Positions 21,460 through 30,415 of a stretch of DNA of 64,000 nucleotides are shown here, piece after piece (the first letter of the stretch is position 1; each line of letters opens with the position of its first letter). The stretch covers positions 376,837-440,836 of the forward strand of contig CP070719.1 in assembly GCA_020350725.1 (NCBI GenBank). The letters are read 5' to 3'. The position numbers and the translations under genes are program-made. The notes below the pieces were generated by a model, which was not told where the DNA came from, searched no databases, and saw only the letters and a program-made list of their open reading frames with translations. Source of the DNA: a bacterium. Lineage in GTDB: Bacteria > BMS3Abin14.

Positions 21460-21894
21460 ATGCTGGATCAGCTGAAATCCGCAAAAGGGGCGGCGAAAAA
21501 GAGAAAACGGGTCGGTCGCGGTCCGGGGTCAGGGATCGGCAAAACCTGCGGGCGCGGCGCCAACGGACAGTGGGCCCGCTCCGGAGGCGGTGTCAAGGCC
21601 GGATTCGAGGGGGGACAGATGCCCCTTCAGCGGAGGCTTCCCAAGAGGGGTTTCACCAACATCTTCCGGAAGGAATACTCCATTGTGAATCTCAAGGACC
21701 TGGGCCGGGTGGCCGACGTCGATGTCGTGGATCCCGATCTGATGATCAAGCTGAGGCTGGCGAGAAAAGGGCTCCCGGTCAAGATCCTGGGCGTCGGTGA
21801 GCTTGACCGACCTCTCACCGTGAGGGCCCACAAAGCAAGCCGGACTGCCGCCGAGAAGATCGAGAAGGCCGGTGGCAAAATCGAGATCATCTGA
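21460..21894 (+). CDS. rplO: 50S ribosomal protein L15
   Basis: The product is 144 aa. L15 is a late-assembly protein with a long Gly/Arg-rich N-terminal extension ([18 protein letters not shown]) that threads into 23S rRNA, followed by a globular domain with [12 protein letters not shown]. It starts directly after the rpmD stop and ends 11 bp before secY. Confidence 0.96.
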   Translation: MLDQLKSAKGAAKKRKRVGRGPGSGIGKTCGRGANGQWARSGGGVKAGFEGGQMPLQRRLPKRGFTNIFRKEYSIVNLKDLGRVADVDVVDPDLMIKLRLARKGLPVKILGVGELDRPLTVRAHKASRTAAEKIEKAGGKIEII

Positions 21895-21905
21895 GAGGGA
21901 ACAAG

Positions 21906-23213
21906 TTGTTCAGCAGCCTACAGAATATCTTCAAGATCCCCGAACTGAAGAGGAGGATCTTCTTCACCTTCGGCCTGCTCGCCATCTACCGGGTGGGTGC
22001 CCATATTCCCACGCCGGGAATCGATGGGACGGCGCTGGCGGAGTTCTTCAGGCAGGCTCAGGGTACTCTGCTGGGATTCTTCGATATGTTCGCCGGCGGG
22101 GCGCTCCTGAGGATGACGATATTTGCCCTCGGGATCATGCCCTACATCAGCGCCAGCATCATCATCCAGCTCCTGACCGTCGTCATCCCGCACCTGGAGA
22201 GGCTCTCCAAGGAGGGCGAGGCGGGCCGCAGGAAGATCATCCGTTACACCCGTTACGGGACGGTGGGGCTTGCCGCCTTCCAGAGCTTCGGCATCTCCGT
22301 CGGTCTGGAACAGATGACGAGCCCGGGGGGAGCGGCCATCGTGCCCTTTCCCGGCTGGGGTTTTCGCATGATGACGGTTATCAGCCTCACCGCGGGGACG
22401 GCCTTTATCATGTGGCTGGGTGAGCAGATCACGGAGAGGGGTATCGGCAACGGGATATCGTTGATCATCTTCGCCGGAATCGTCGCCAGGATGCCCACCG
22501 CCACCGGAAGGACGGTAACCCTTGTCAGAACAGGGGAAATATCGACCTTCCTGACGCTCTTCGTCCTGATCCTGATGGTGGCTGTCGTCGCCTTTATCAT
22601 CTACATGGAGAGAGGTCAGAGGAAGATACCGGTCCAGTATGCCAAACGGGTCGTGGGGCGGAAGATGTACGGAGGGCAGAGCACGCACCTCCCCATGAAG
22701 GTGAACACGGCGGGGGTCATACCACCCATTTTCGCCTCCTCGATCCTCATGTTCCCTGCAACGGTGGCCGGCTTCATCAAGAACCCCATCATGGAGGCGA
22801 TCGCCAACACCTTCGCCCCCGGAAGGGCCCTGTACACCGTCCTTTACGTGGGCCTGATCATTTTCTTCTGCTATTTCTACACCGCGATCCAGTTCAACCC
22901 GGTGGACGTGGCGGACAACCTCAAGAAATATGGAGGTTACATCCCGGGCATAAGGCCGGGGAGGAAAACGGCCGAATACCTGGACAGGGTCCTGTCGAGG
23001 ATCACATTCGGTGGGGCCATCTACCTGTCCCTGGTATGCGTCCTCCCCGAGATCCTCTACAGGATCTTTAATGTTCCCTTCTATTTCGGGGGCACAGGAC
23101 TCCTCATCGTCATCGGCGTGGCCCTCGACACTGTCACTCAGATCGAGACCCATCTGCTCACCAGACACTACGAGGGGTTCCTCAAGAAGGGAAAGATCAG
23201 AGGGAGGCGCTGA
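21906..23213 (+). CDS. secY: Preprotein translocase subunit SecY
   Basis: The product is 435 aa from a TTG start (MFSSLQNIFKIPELKRRIFFT). It is the channel-forming inner-membrane subunit of the Sec translocon, with ten predicted membrane spans. The family landmarks AIYRVGAHIPTPGID, the GIMPYISASIIIQLLTVV plug/TM2 region and the cytoplasmic loop with PVQYAKRVVGRKMYGGQSTHLP are visible. Secretion of the exported proteins encoded later in the window depends on it. The final bases overlap the adk start codon. Confidence 0.98.
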   Translation: MFSSLQNIFKIPELKRRIFFTFGLLAIYRVGAHIPTPGIDGTALAEFFRQAQGTLLGFFDMFAGGALLRMTIFALGIMPYISASIIIQLLTVVIPHLERLSKEGEAGRRKIIRYTRYGTVGLAAFQSFGISVGLEQMTSPGGAAIVPFPGWGFRMMTVISLTAGTAFIMWLGEQITERGIGNGISLIIFAGIVARMPTATGRTVTLVRTGEISTFLTLFVLILMVAVVAFIIYMERGQRKIPVQYAKRVVGRKMYGGQSTHLPMKVNTAGVIPPIFASSILMFPATVAGFIKNPIMEAIANTFAPGRALYTVLYVGLIIFFCYFYTAIQFNPVDVADNLKKYGGYIPGIRPGRKTAEYLDRVLSRITFGGAIYLSLVCVLPEILYRIFNVPFYFGGTGLLIVIGVALDTVTQIETHLLTRHYEGFLKKGKIRGRR

Positions 23214-23857
23214 TGGACATTATCCTTCTCGGACCACCTGGAGCCGGAAAGGGAACTCAGGCGAAGTTCATGGTTGACAAGTGGGAGATCCCCCAGATAT
23301 CGACGGGCGACATCCTGAGGGGCGCCGTCCGCGATGGCACTCCGCTCGGTCTTGAGGCCAAGGGCTTCATGGATCGGGGAGAGCTGGTCCCCGACCGGGT
23401 CGTTATCGGAATTATCGCCGAGCGCCTCAGGGAGGACGATGCCCAGAGGGGTTTTATCCTGGACGGTTTCCCGCGCACCATTCCCCAGGCGGAGGCCCTG
23501 GAGGAGATTCTCACCGAACTCGGTCGCAATATCGACCATGTCGTCAGCATTGACGTGGACGATGAGGAGCTGGTGAGAAGACTGACGGGGAGGAGGATGT
23601 GCAAGGGGTGCGGAGAGAGTTTCCACATGGTCTTCAACCCCCCCCGGACGGAGGGCGTGTGCGACAGCTGCCGGGGGGAGCTCTATCAGCGGGACGACGA
23701 CAACGAGGAAACCATCCGGCAACGACTCAAGGTGTACAACGACCAGACCTCCCCCCTGATCGATTTCTACAGAGGGCTGGGAAAACTTCGGGAGATCAAT
23801 GGGACGCGAACTCCCCCCGAGATCTTCTCCGACATCGTGAGCACCCTGTCCGGGTAG
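23213..23857 (+). CDS. adk: Adenylate kinase, zinc-LID type
   Basis: The product is 214 aa. It catalyses ATP + AMP to 2 ADP. The P-loop GPPGAGKGTQ lies at residues 7-16, and the NMP-binding and DGFPRT segments follow. The LID domain carries C130, C133, C150 and C153, the zinc-binding form found in many Gram-positive and some Gram-negative bacteria. The ATG overlaps the secY stop (TGATG). Its place between secY and map is the standard spc-cluster order. Confidence 0.97.
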   Translation: MDIILLGPPGAGKGTQAKFMVDKWEIPQISTGDILRGAVRDGTPLGLEAKGFMDRGELVPDRVVIGIIAERLREDDAQRGFILDGFPRTIPQAEALEEILTELGRNIDHVVSIDVDDEELVRRLTGRRMCKGCGESFHMVFNPPRTEGVCDSCRGELYQRDDDNEETIRQRLKVYNDQTSPLIDFYRGLGKLREINGTRTPPEIFSDIVSTLSG

Positions 23858-23921
23858 GGCTCACGGATCAGGCTCCCGTGAATCCCCTCACGTCCCGGGG
23901 TGGGAACAACGAAACCTCCCG

Positions 23922-24671
23922 ATGATATACAGAAAGTCAGCGGCTGAGATAGGCCTCATGAGGGAGGGCGGCAAGGCCGTTGCCAGGATCCTTGAAAGAA
24001 TGAGGGATGTCGTAAGGCCGGGCGTCCCGACATCCGAGATCGAGCAGGAAGCCGAAGGGATGTCCAGGACCCTCGGGATCGTACCCGCATTCAAGGGGTA
24101 CATGGGTTACCCCAGCAGTATTTGCGTCTCCATCAACGATGAGGTGGTACACGGCATCCCCTCGGAGAAGAGGCTCCTCAAGGGAGGCGACATCGTCGGT
24201 CTCGACTTCGGTGCCCTGTATCAGGGATATTACGCCGATGCGGCCATCACTCTCCCCGTTGGAGAACTCGAGGGTGAGGCCGAGCATCTGCTCAAGGTCA
24301 CGAGGGAGGCTCTTTTCAAGGGAATCGAGGCCGCGGTGGTCGACAACCGCGTGGGGGACATCTCCCACGCCGTTCAGAACCACGTGGAGAGCCACGGTTA
24401 CTCGGTGGTGAAGACCTTTGTCGGCCACGGGATCGGACGAAAGCTCCATGAGGAGCCGCAGGTTCCCAACTTCGGGAGCCCCGAGTGGGGCGCCCGGCTG
24501 AAGGAGGGAATGACCCTGGCCATCGAACCTATGGTCAACGCAGGATCCGACGGTATCAGGGTCCTCGACGACGGCTGGACAGCGGTCACAATGGACGGCA
24601 GCCTGTCAGCTCATTTCGAACATACGGTCGCGGTCACGGCCAACGGTCCGATGATCCTGACCGATATCTGA
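23922..24671 (+). CDS. map: Methionine aminopeptidase, type I
   Basis: The product is 249 aa. It removes the initiator methionine from nascent proteins. The five metal ligands can be placed in VGLDFGALYQGYYADAA (two Asp), FVGHGIGRKLHEEP (His), LAIEPMVN (Glu) and HFEHTVAVT (Glu). There is no N-terminal zinc-finger extension. It follows adk after 64 bp and precedes infA by 27 bp. Confidence 0.97.
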   Translation: MIYRKSAAEIGLMREGGKAVARILERMRDVVRPGVPTSEIEQEAEGMSRTLGIVPAFKGYMGYPSSICVSINDEVVHGIPSEKRLLKGGDIVGLDFGALYQGYYADAAITLPVGELEGEAEHLLKVTREALFKGIEAAVVDNRVGDISHAVQNHVESHGYSVVKTFVGHGIGRKLHEEPQVPNFGSPEWGARLKEGMTLAIEPMVNAGSDGIRVLDDGWTAVTMDGSLSAHFEHTVAVTANGPMILTDI

Positions 24672-24698
24672 GAGGCGGGCGGAGGAGAGAAAAGGGAT

Positions 24699-24917
24699 AT
24701 GGCTAAGGAAGAAGCGATTGAGGTCGAAGGAACGGTGGTGGAGCCTTTGCCCAACGCCATGTTCAGGGTTGAGCTCGAGAACGGCCACCAGGTCCTGGCG
24801 CATATCTCCGGCAAGATGAGGATGCATTACATCAGGATATTGCCCGGGGACAGGGTAACGGTTGAGCTCTCGCCCTACGACCTGACCAGGGGAAGGATAA
24901 CTTACAGGGCAAAATAG
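24699..24917 (+). CDS. infA: Translation initiation factor IF-1
   Basis: The product is 72 aa, the usual size. IF-1 is an OB-fold protein that occupies the ribosomal A site during initiation. The signature segments [53 protein letters not shown] and RGRITYR are all present. It is the first of the alpha-cluster group infA-rpmJ-rpsM-rpsK-rpsD-rpoA-rplQ. Confidence 0.98.
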   Translation: MAKEEAIEVEGTVVEPLPNAMFRVELENGHQVLAHISGKMRMHYIRILPGDRVTVELSPYDLTRGRITYRAK

Positions 24918-24942
24918 CCTTCCCGAAAGGAAATTGTGAGAG

Positions 24943-25056
24943 ATGAAAGTCAGACCATCTGTCAAGAAGATGTGCGACAAGTGTAAGATCATCCGCCGCA
25001 AAGGGGTTGTGAGGGTGATCTGCGAGAACCCGAAGCATAAGCAGCGGCAGGGATAA
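24943..25056 (+). CDS. rpmJ: 50S ribosomal protein L36
   Basis: The 37-codon gene starts [15 protein letters not shown] and ends HKQRQG. It is a zinc-ribbon protein with C11, C14, C27 and H32 as ligands, matching the zinc-containing L36 family exactly. L36 stabilises domain interactions in 23S rRNA. It lies 25 bp after infA and 18 bp before rpsM, its expected place. Only a short purine-rich GAGAG stretch precedes the ATG. Confidence 0.96.
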   Translation: MKVRPSVKKMCDKCKIIRRKGVVRVICENPKHKQRQG

Positions 25057-25074
25057 TACTGAGGAGGTACTGCA

Positions 25075-25446
25075 GTGGCGCGTATCGCCGGAGTGGACTT
25101 ACCGAGGAGCAAAAGGATCGAGGTCGCCCTGACCTACATCTACGGGATCGGCCCGACCAAGGCCGCGCAGATAGTCAGGGATTCCGAAGTCGATCCGAAT
25201 ACCAGGGTTAACGAGCTGGATGAGACCCAGGTCAGCCGACTGAGGGACACCATCGTCAAGAACCACATGGTGGAGGGCGACCTCCGCAGGGAGGTCTCAT
25301 TCAATATCAAACGCAAGATGGACCTCGGTTCATACGAGGGGCTGCGCCACAGACGAGGTCTGCCCGTCCGGGGCCAGAGGACCAAAACCAACGCGAGATC
25401 CAGGAAGGGACACAAACCTTCCATTGGCGGCAGGAAGAAGAAGTAA
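25075..25446 (+). CDS. rpsM: 30S ribosomal protein S13
   Basis: The product is 123 aa from a GTG start ([26 protein letters not shown]) with GAGGAGG upstream. S13 contacts P-site tRNA and bridges to L5. The helix-two-turn-helix core and the basic C-terminal tail ([19 protein letters not shown]...KKK) are complete. It ends 21 bp before rpsK. Confidence 0.97.
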   Translation: MARIAGVDLPRSKRIEVALTYIYGIGPTKAAQIVRDSEVDPNTRVNELDETQVSRLRDTIVKNHMVEGDLRREVSFNIKRKMDLGSYEGLRHRRGLPVRGQRTKTNARSRKGHKPSIGGRKKK

Positions 25447-25467
25447 GCGTCTGCACTGGAGGAAACG

Positions 25468-25857
25468 ATGGCTAGACCGAAGAAGGGATCTGCCCGAAAG
25501 GTTAAGAAGAACATACCGGTTGGTGTGGCCCACATTCAGGCGACATTCAACAACACGATCATCACCATCACCGACCCCTCTGGAAATACCGTCGCCTGGT
25601 GCAGCGCCGGCAGCAAGGGTTTCAAGGGATCGAGGAAGAGCACGCCTTTTGCCGCCCAGCTGGCCGCTGAGGATGCAGCCAAAAAGGCCATGGAGCACGG
25701 TGTGCGCAGGGTGGATGTTATGGTCAAAGGACCGGGATCGGGGCGTGAGGCCGCCCTCAGATCCCTCCAGGCCGCCGGCCTTGAGGTCACCATGATCCGT
25801 GATGTCACACCCATCCCCCATAATGGATGCAGGCCTCCCAAGAGGCGGAGGGTTTAG
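25468..25857 (+). CDS. rpsK: 30S ribosomal protein S11
   Basis: The product is 129 aa. S11 lies in the platform near the E site. The signature [22 protein letters not shown], the [17 protein letters not shown] helix and the C-terminal [16 protein letters not shown] motif are intact. The Asn-Gly in that motif is a known site of isoaspartate formation in E. coli S11. rpsD begins 66 bp later. Confidence 0.97.
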   Translation: MARPKKGSARKVKKNIPVGVAHIQATFNNTIITITDPSGNTVAWCSAGSKGFKGSRKSTPFAAQLAAEDAAKKAMEHGVRRVDVMVKGPGSGREAALRSLQAAGLEVTMIRDVTPIPHNGCRPPKRRRV

Positions 25858-25923
25858 ATCCCAGTGGGATACAGAGGGTCCACGAGAAGATATCTGCACT
25901 GTCTGTGATCAAGGAGGACGAAA

Positions 25924-26550
25924 TTGGCTCGATACAGAGAATCAGTCTGTCGACTCTGCAGAAGAGAGGGTACGAAGCTCTTCCTCAAGGGAGATCGATG
26001 CTATTCGGATAAATGTGCCGTTGAGCGCCGGCCCTATCCCCCCGGAGTGCATGGGACGAGGCGGATGAAACACTCCGACTACGGTGTCCAGCTCCGGGAG
26101 AAGCAGAAGGCCAAGAGGATCTACGGGGTCATGGAATCCCAGTTCCGGAATTACTTCAAAACGGCCGACCGGATGAAGGGCGTGACGGGGGAAAATCTGC
26201 TTGTCCTCCTCGAGAGGCGCCTGGACAGCACCGTTTTCCGCCTCGGGTTCGCCCAGTCGAGGGCGGATGCCAGACAGCTCATCCGCCACGGTCATCTTCT
26301 GGTCAACGACAGGAAAGTGGACATCCCGTCCTACAGCCTCCGACCGGGTGACGTCATCCAGATCAGGGAAAAGAGCAGGAACTCGGTGCGGATCCAGGAA
26401 GCTCTTGTCGCGGCGGAGAGGAAGAGCGTGCCGGCCTGGCTTGACCTGGAGGTCAAGGATTTCAAGGGCACCTTCAGGAACTACCCGAGCCGGGATGAGA
26501 TTGCCCTGCCCGTCCAGGAACAGCTCATAGTGGAGCTTTACTCCAAATAG
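25924..26550 (+). CDS. rpsD: 30S ribosomal protein S4, zinc-binding type
   Basis: The product is 208 aa from a TTG start ([16 protein letters not shown]) that follows AAGGAGGACG. S4 is the primary 16S-binding protein of the body and, in several bacteria, an autogenous repressor of the alpha operon. The N-terminal zinc site is C9, C12, C26 and C31. An S4 RNA-binding domain follows ([32 protein letters not shown]). Confidence 0.97.
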   Translation: MARYRESVCRLCRREGTKLFLKGDRCYSDKCAVERRPYPPGVHGTRRMKHSDYGVQLREKQKAKRIYGVMESQFRNYFKTADRMKGVTGENLLVLLERRLDSTVFRLGFAQSRADARQLIRHGHLLVNDRKVDIPSYSLRPGDVIQIREKSRNSVRIQEALVAAERKSVPAWLDLEVKDFKGTFRNYPSRDEIALPVQEQLIVELYSK

Positions 26551-26577
26551 GGCCGAACCTGCGAGGAGAGATAAACC

Positions 26578-27606
26578 ATGTTGGAAAAGAATTGGAAGAG
26601 CCTTACCCGCCCTAAGAAACTCGATTTTGATGTCGAATCGAAAACAGACACATTCTGCAGGTTCACGGCTGAGCCCTTCGAGAGGGGATTTGGAACCACC
26701 CTGGGGAACGGGTTGAGGAGGATCCTCCTGTCTTCCCTTCAGGGGGCTGCGATCACGGCGTTCCGGGTCGAGGGGGTGCTCCACGAATTTTCGACCATCC
26801 CGGGGGTTTTCGAGGATGTCACCCAGATCGTGCTCAATCTCAAGGAGCTCCGGTTCAGGGTTCACACCGATAAAGCCAAGATCATCTCCCTGGACATGAA
26901 CCAGGAGGGTGTCGTCACGGGGGGCGATATCATCACCGATCAGGACGTGGAGATCCTCAATCCTGAGAAGGTGATCGCCACCCTGGAAAAAGGCGCCCAT
27001 CTGAAGATGGAAATGGTTGTCCGCCTGAACAGCGGTTTCATCACATCGGACAGGAACAAGGACGAGGATCTCCCGGTGGATTTCATCGCCCTCGATTCCA
27101 TCCATTCGCCCATAATCAAGGTGAATTACTGGGTTGAGAACGCCAGGGTGGGGCGGATGACAGACTTCGACAAGCTCAGCATGGATATCACCACAGACGG
27201 CAGCATTTCGCCTGAGGATGCCCTGGCCATCTCGGCCAAGATCCTCAAAGAGCACATGACCCTCTTCATCAACTTCGAGGAGCACGATATCACCGAGGAA
27301 GAGGCGGAGAGGGAGTCGGAGGAGGAGCGGCAGCGGCTCTACGAGAAGCTCAACAAGCACGTCAACGAGCTCGAGCTCTCCGTCCGGTCCATCAACTGCC
27401 TTCAGAATGCCAATATCGGGACCATCGGCGAGCTGGTTCAGAAGACCGAAGCCGACATGCTGAGGACCAAGAACTTCGGCAGAAAGTCCCTCAATGAGCT
27501 GAAGGAGATCCTCGATGAGATGAAGTTGAGCTTCGGTATGGATATAAAGGGCTGGACGCCTGAACAAGCCGGGTTCGAGGAGGAAGAACTGTCTGAGGAG
27601 GCCTAG
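26578..27606 (+). CDS. rpoA: DNA-directed RNA polymerase subunit alpha
   Basis: The product is 342 aa. The N-terminal domain dimerises and assembles beta and beta' ([20 protein letters not shown] motif). After a linker of about 15 residues rich in Glu/Arg, the C-terminal domain with [27 protein letters not shown] and [13 protein letters not shown] binds UP elements and activators. Length and layout are normal. rplQ follows 40 bp later. Confidence 0.98.
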   Translation: MLEKNWKSLTRPKKLDFDVESKTDTFCRFTAEPFERGFGTTLGNGLRRILLSSLQGAAITAFRVEGVLHEFSTIPGVFEDVTQIVLNLKELRFRVHTDKAKIISLDMNQEGVVTGGDIITDQDVEILNPEKVIATLEKGAHLKMEMVVRLNSGFITSDRNKDEDLPVDFIALDSIHSPIIKVNYWVENARVGRMTDFDKLSMDITTDGSISPEDALAISAKILKEHMTLFINFEEHDITEEEAERESEEERQRLYEKLNKHVNELELSVRSINCLQNANIGTIGELVQKTEADMLRTKNFGRKSLNELKEILDEMKLSFGMDIKGWTPEQAGFEEEELSEEA

Positions 27607-27646
27607 CGGGCCGATCAGATTTCGTCAGGGAAAGGCAGGAGATTTC

Positions 27647-28231
27647 ATGCGTCATCTTAAATCAGGGAAAAAACTGGGAAGGACCCCGTCTCACCGGAAG
27701 GCCCTCTTCCGGAATATGGTCACCTCTCTCCTCCAGCATGAAAGGATCGTGACCACGGAGGTGAAGGCCAAGGAGGTGGGCAGATTGGCGGAAAAGATGA
27801 TCACCCTCGGTAAGCGGGGAGACCTGCATGCCAGACGGCAGGCCATCGCCTTCGTCAGGAGCAACGAGGTCGTGAAACGGGTCTTCACCGAATATGCCGA
27901 GAGGTACAGGAACAGAGAGGGTGGTTATACCCGGGTTCTCAAGCTCGAGCCCAGGTCCGGTGACAACGCACCCATGGCCCTGGTGGAACTGGTGGACCGT
28001 CCGGTCCGGGAGCCGGCTAAGGAGAAGAAGCCCGCCAAGGAGGCAGCGAAGAAAGCGAAAGCCCCCGAGAAGAAGGAAAAGGCCGCCAAGCCGAAAAAGG
28101 CGCCTGCCAAAAAGGCCGGGAAAGAGGAGGAGAAGCCGGCGGCCAAAAAAACCACCAAGAAGGCTGCAGCTGAGAAAAAAGCGCCCCCATCAGCAGCGAA
28201 GAAGAAAACCGCCGAGAAGGGGACTGAATAG
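27647..28231 (+). CDS. rplQ: 50S ribosomal protein L17 with a long Lys/Ala-rich C-terminal tail
   Basis: The product is 194 aa. The first ~120 residues are a normal L17 ([29 protein letters not shown]..., [30 protein letters not shown]). The last ~70 residues are almost only Lys, Ala, Glu and Pro in AKK/PAKK-like words, resembling histone H1 or AlgP-type tails. Such tails are intrinsically disordered and bind nucleic acid in other proteins. The tail is in frame and in the same codon style, so it is not an assembly artefact by appearance. A terminator follows. Confidence 0.96.
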   Translation: MRHLKSGKKLGRTPSHRKALFRNMVTSLLQHERIVTTEVKAKEVGRLAEKMITLGKRGDLHARRQAIAFVRSNEVVKRVFTEYAERYRNREGGYTRVLKLEPRSGDNAPMALVELVDRPVREPAKEKKPAKEAAKKAKAPEKKEKAAKPKKAPAKKAGKEEEKPAAKKTTKKAAAEKKAPPSAAKKKTAEKGTE

Positions 28232-28265
28232 GAACTCCGGACCTCGTCCCATCACATTTCCAAAG

Positions 28266-28308
28266 ACAGGGAGGTTGAGCTTTAGCCCGATCTCTCTGTT
28301 TTTGTTTT
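28266..28308 (+). terminator. Intrinsic terminator after rplQ
   Basis: ACAGGGAGGT at 28266-28275 pairs with ATCTCTCTGT at 28290-28299 as a 10-bp RNA stem, counting two G-U pairs. TTTTGTTTT follows. It closes the long ribosomal gene block before the ABC ATPase gene. Confidence 0.8.
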
Positions 28309-28385
28309 AGGGTTTTTCTTGCCGGGCCGAGATCCTACTGGAAAAATCCCGCCCTCTGGACCGGGGTTTGCCGATCAGGAATCCC

Positions 28386-30134
28386 ATGCCTTTTCTGGAC
28401 ATCAAAGGACTGACGTACACCTATCCCGGCCAGACCAGGCCGGCGCTTCTGGACGTTGAACTGGAGATGGAGAGGGGCGAGCTGGTCGCCCTCGTAGGCC
28501 CCAATGCGTCCGGGAAGAGCACCCTAGCCAGGGCCATTAAAGGGCTCATTGAACCGCAGGGGGGAGAGATCACCATCGGCGGTCAGGCCGCGGCGGCCGG
28601 GTCGGTTGACAGGCGGGTCGGCTTCCTCCTGTCCAATCCCGAGAATCAGCTTGTCACGTCCATCGTCGAGGAGGACGTTGCATTCGGAATGGAGGCCCTC
28701 GGAATGGCCCCGGACGTGATCAGGGAGTCTGTGGACAGGATCCTTGAGACACTGGGAATTGTCGACCTTCGAAGGATGATGCCGCACAGGCTGTCGGGAG
28801 GGGAGCAGCAGATGGTGGCCCTGGCCGGCGCCCTGGCCCCGGACCCCGACATCCTGATCCTCGACGAGCCTACGGCCTACCTCGATCCCTACGGCAGGCG
28901 TTCGGTCCTGGATGCCCTGAACGAGGTCGTCCGCCGCGGGAAGGCCGTTCTCCTCATAACACATGACATGGAGGAGGCGGCTTTGGCCGACCGGGTCGCC
29001 CTTATCCACAATGGACGTATCGAACGGGTCTCCAGGCCCCTCAGGTTCTTCACCGACCGCACCGGTCTGGAGGCGGTCCGGTTGCGTCAGCCCTTCTCTG
29101 CCAGGCTGTGGAACACCCTGACAGAGGAGGGCATAAGCATAATGGATCCTCTCCTGGACCTCGATGCACTTGTCCCGATGCTGGTTCAGCACGCTGGGAA
29201 CGTCCACCGGCGCCGGGCCACCGGGGGATCGTCCGAGTGCGATCATGGGGGACCTGCGGTGTTTCCATCGGCCATGGAGTTCCAGGACATCGGATTTCGA
29301 TACGGTACCGGTGGTGAGGCCGATGGGGATGTCCTGGACGGATTTGACCTGAACATACCCAAGACCAGCTTTTCCGTTTTGGTGGGTGCCAACGGCGCCG
29401 GAAAGAGCACGCTCCTGCAGATGTCCAACGGCCTTCTCGAGCCGGACAGAGGTCGGATCCTCATCAACGGTCTGACCATGGACGAGACCAGGCGTCTGCC
29501 GGGAGGGGTCCCCTCCCGTGTCGCCCTCCTCTTCCAGAACCCCGAACGCCAGGTCTTTTCCGACACGGTCTATGACGACATAGCCTTCGGACCCAGAAAC
29601 CTGGGGAGGACGGAAGCGGAGGTTCGCACTTCGGTGGAACAGGCATTGACGTGGGTCGGACTGGCCGCGGAAACCCTGCAGCGTTCCCCGTTCCACCTCA
29701 GTGGGGGGCAACTGCGCAGGGTAGCGGTCGCCGGTGTCCTCGCCATGGGCTCTGATGTCCTGGTTCTGGACGAGCCCACGGACGGCCTCGATCCGGCCGG
29801 GGTGGATGAGTTCATGTCCAGGGTGGGAGAGTATATCACCCGCACGGGGTCGACCGTTCTCCTTGCCACCCATCGGGTTCCGGAACAGATGGAGGGTGTG
29901 GATCTCCTTGCAACACTCGGGGAGGGAAGGATCAGGGGGTGCGGTGCCCCGTCGAGGGTGCTCTTCTCACCGGACCCCTCCCTGGCTCTGGACTTTTACC
30001 CCTCGCATGTTCGGGTGCAGGTGGAGCTTCTTCGGTGCGGCATTGACATCGGAGAGCCGTCCCTGGACCCTGGTGAGGCGGCCCGTATCGTTGCCCAGAC
30101 CCTCCGCAAGGGAACAGGGCGAGGGGAGGAATAG
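28386..30134 (+). CDS. Fused two-domain ABC ATPase, EcfA/CbiO type
   Basis: The product is about 582 aa. The ATG at 28386 has AGGA upstream; an in-frame TTG at 28368 is possible. Two complete ATPase domains are fused. The first has Walker A GPNASGKST, signature LSGGEQQ and Walker B ILILDEPTAYLD. The second, after a ~60-residue linker, has GANGAGKST, LSGGQLRR and VLVLDEPTDGLD. NPENQ and NPERQ Q-loops are typical of energy-coupling-factor (ECF) vitamin and metal transporters. ECF ATPases often follow rplQ in Firmicutes, but no EcfT transmembrane or S-component gene is next to it here. The substrate is unknown. Confidence 0.85.
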   Translation: MPFLDIKGLTYTYPGQTRPALLDVELEMERGELVALVGPNASGKSTLARAIKGLIEPQGGEITIGGQAAAAGSVDRRVGFLLSNPENQLVTSIVEEDVAFGMEALGMAPDVIRESVDRILETLGIVDLRRMMPHRLSGGEQQMVALAGALAPDPDILILDEPTAYLDPYGRRSVLDALNEVVRRGKAVLLITHDMEEAALADRVALIHNGRIERVSRPLRFFTDRTGLEAVRLRQPFSARLWNTLTEEGISIMDPLLDLDALVPMLVQHAGNVHRRRATGGSSECDHGGPAVFPSAMEFQDIGFRYGTGGEADGDVLDGFDLNIPKTSFSVLVGANGAGKSTLLQMSNGLLEPDRGRILINGLTMDETRRLPGGVPSRVALLFQNPERQVFSDTVYDDIAFGPRNLGRTEAEVRTSVEQALTWVGLAAETLQRSPFHLSGGQLRRVAVAGVLAMGSDVLVLDEPTDGLDPAGVDEFMSRVGEYITRTGSTVLLATHRVPEQMEGVDLLATLGEGRIRGCGAPSRVLFSPDPSLALDFYPSHVRVQVELLRCGIDIGEPSLDPGEAARIVAQTLRKGTGRGEE

Positions 30135-30138
30135 CCTG

Positions 30139-30230
30139 CAGTTGCCGGTTTACACTTTACCGTATCCAGTTGCCGGTTCCCGGTTTTCAGCGGGAACCTG
30201 AAACGTAAAAACCGGAACGACCTTGCAGAT
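30139..30230 (+). repeat. Word-repeat hairpin element (30135-30415 gap)
   Basis: CAGTTGCCGGTT occurs twice (30139-30150 and 30167-30178). GGTTCCCG at 30175-30182 pairs with CGGGAACC at 30191-30198. Further degenerate copies of the same words, CCGGTTT and AAACCGG, extend to about 30230. The rest of this 281-bp gap holds an AGGAA/TTCCT hairpin near 30253, a TATATT that could be a -10 element, a GGGG/CCCC hairpin at about 30380-30395 and the trpB2 Shine-Dalgarno. Confidence 0.6.
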
Positions 30231-30415
30231 CGCAGCATCGAATTGCTGATCAGGAAGTATTCCTTTACGTTCCTAAAATTGCTATATTTCAGGATTCAAA
30301 AGCCGGCAACAACCATCCACTGATCGGGCGGATCTGGCTGACGGTGCAGGATGCGAATCCGGCAGATATCGGGTCCGAGGGGGAAATCGCCCCATAAGAT
30401 GAAAAGGAGAGGGAA

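Noticed and set aside
21918-23168. Antisense frame opposite secY
   Set aside because: It is an Asp/Glu/His-rich complement of a membrane protein, with no start signal.
25942-27567. 541-codon antisense frame across rpsD and rpoA
   Set aside because: It spans two real genes and their gap on the other strand with no domain or ribosome-binding site.
28524-29873. Antisense frame opposite the ABC ATPase gene
   Set aside because: It is a codon-bias shadow with no independent support.
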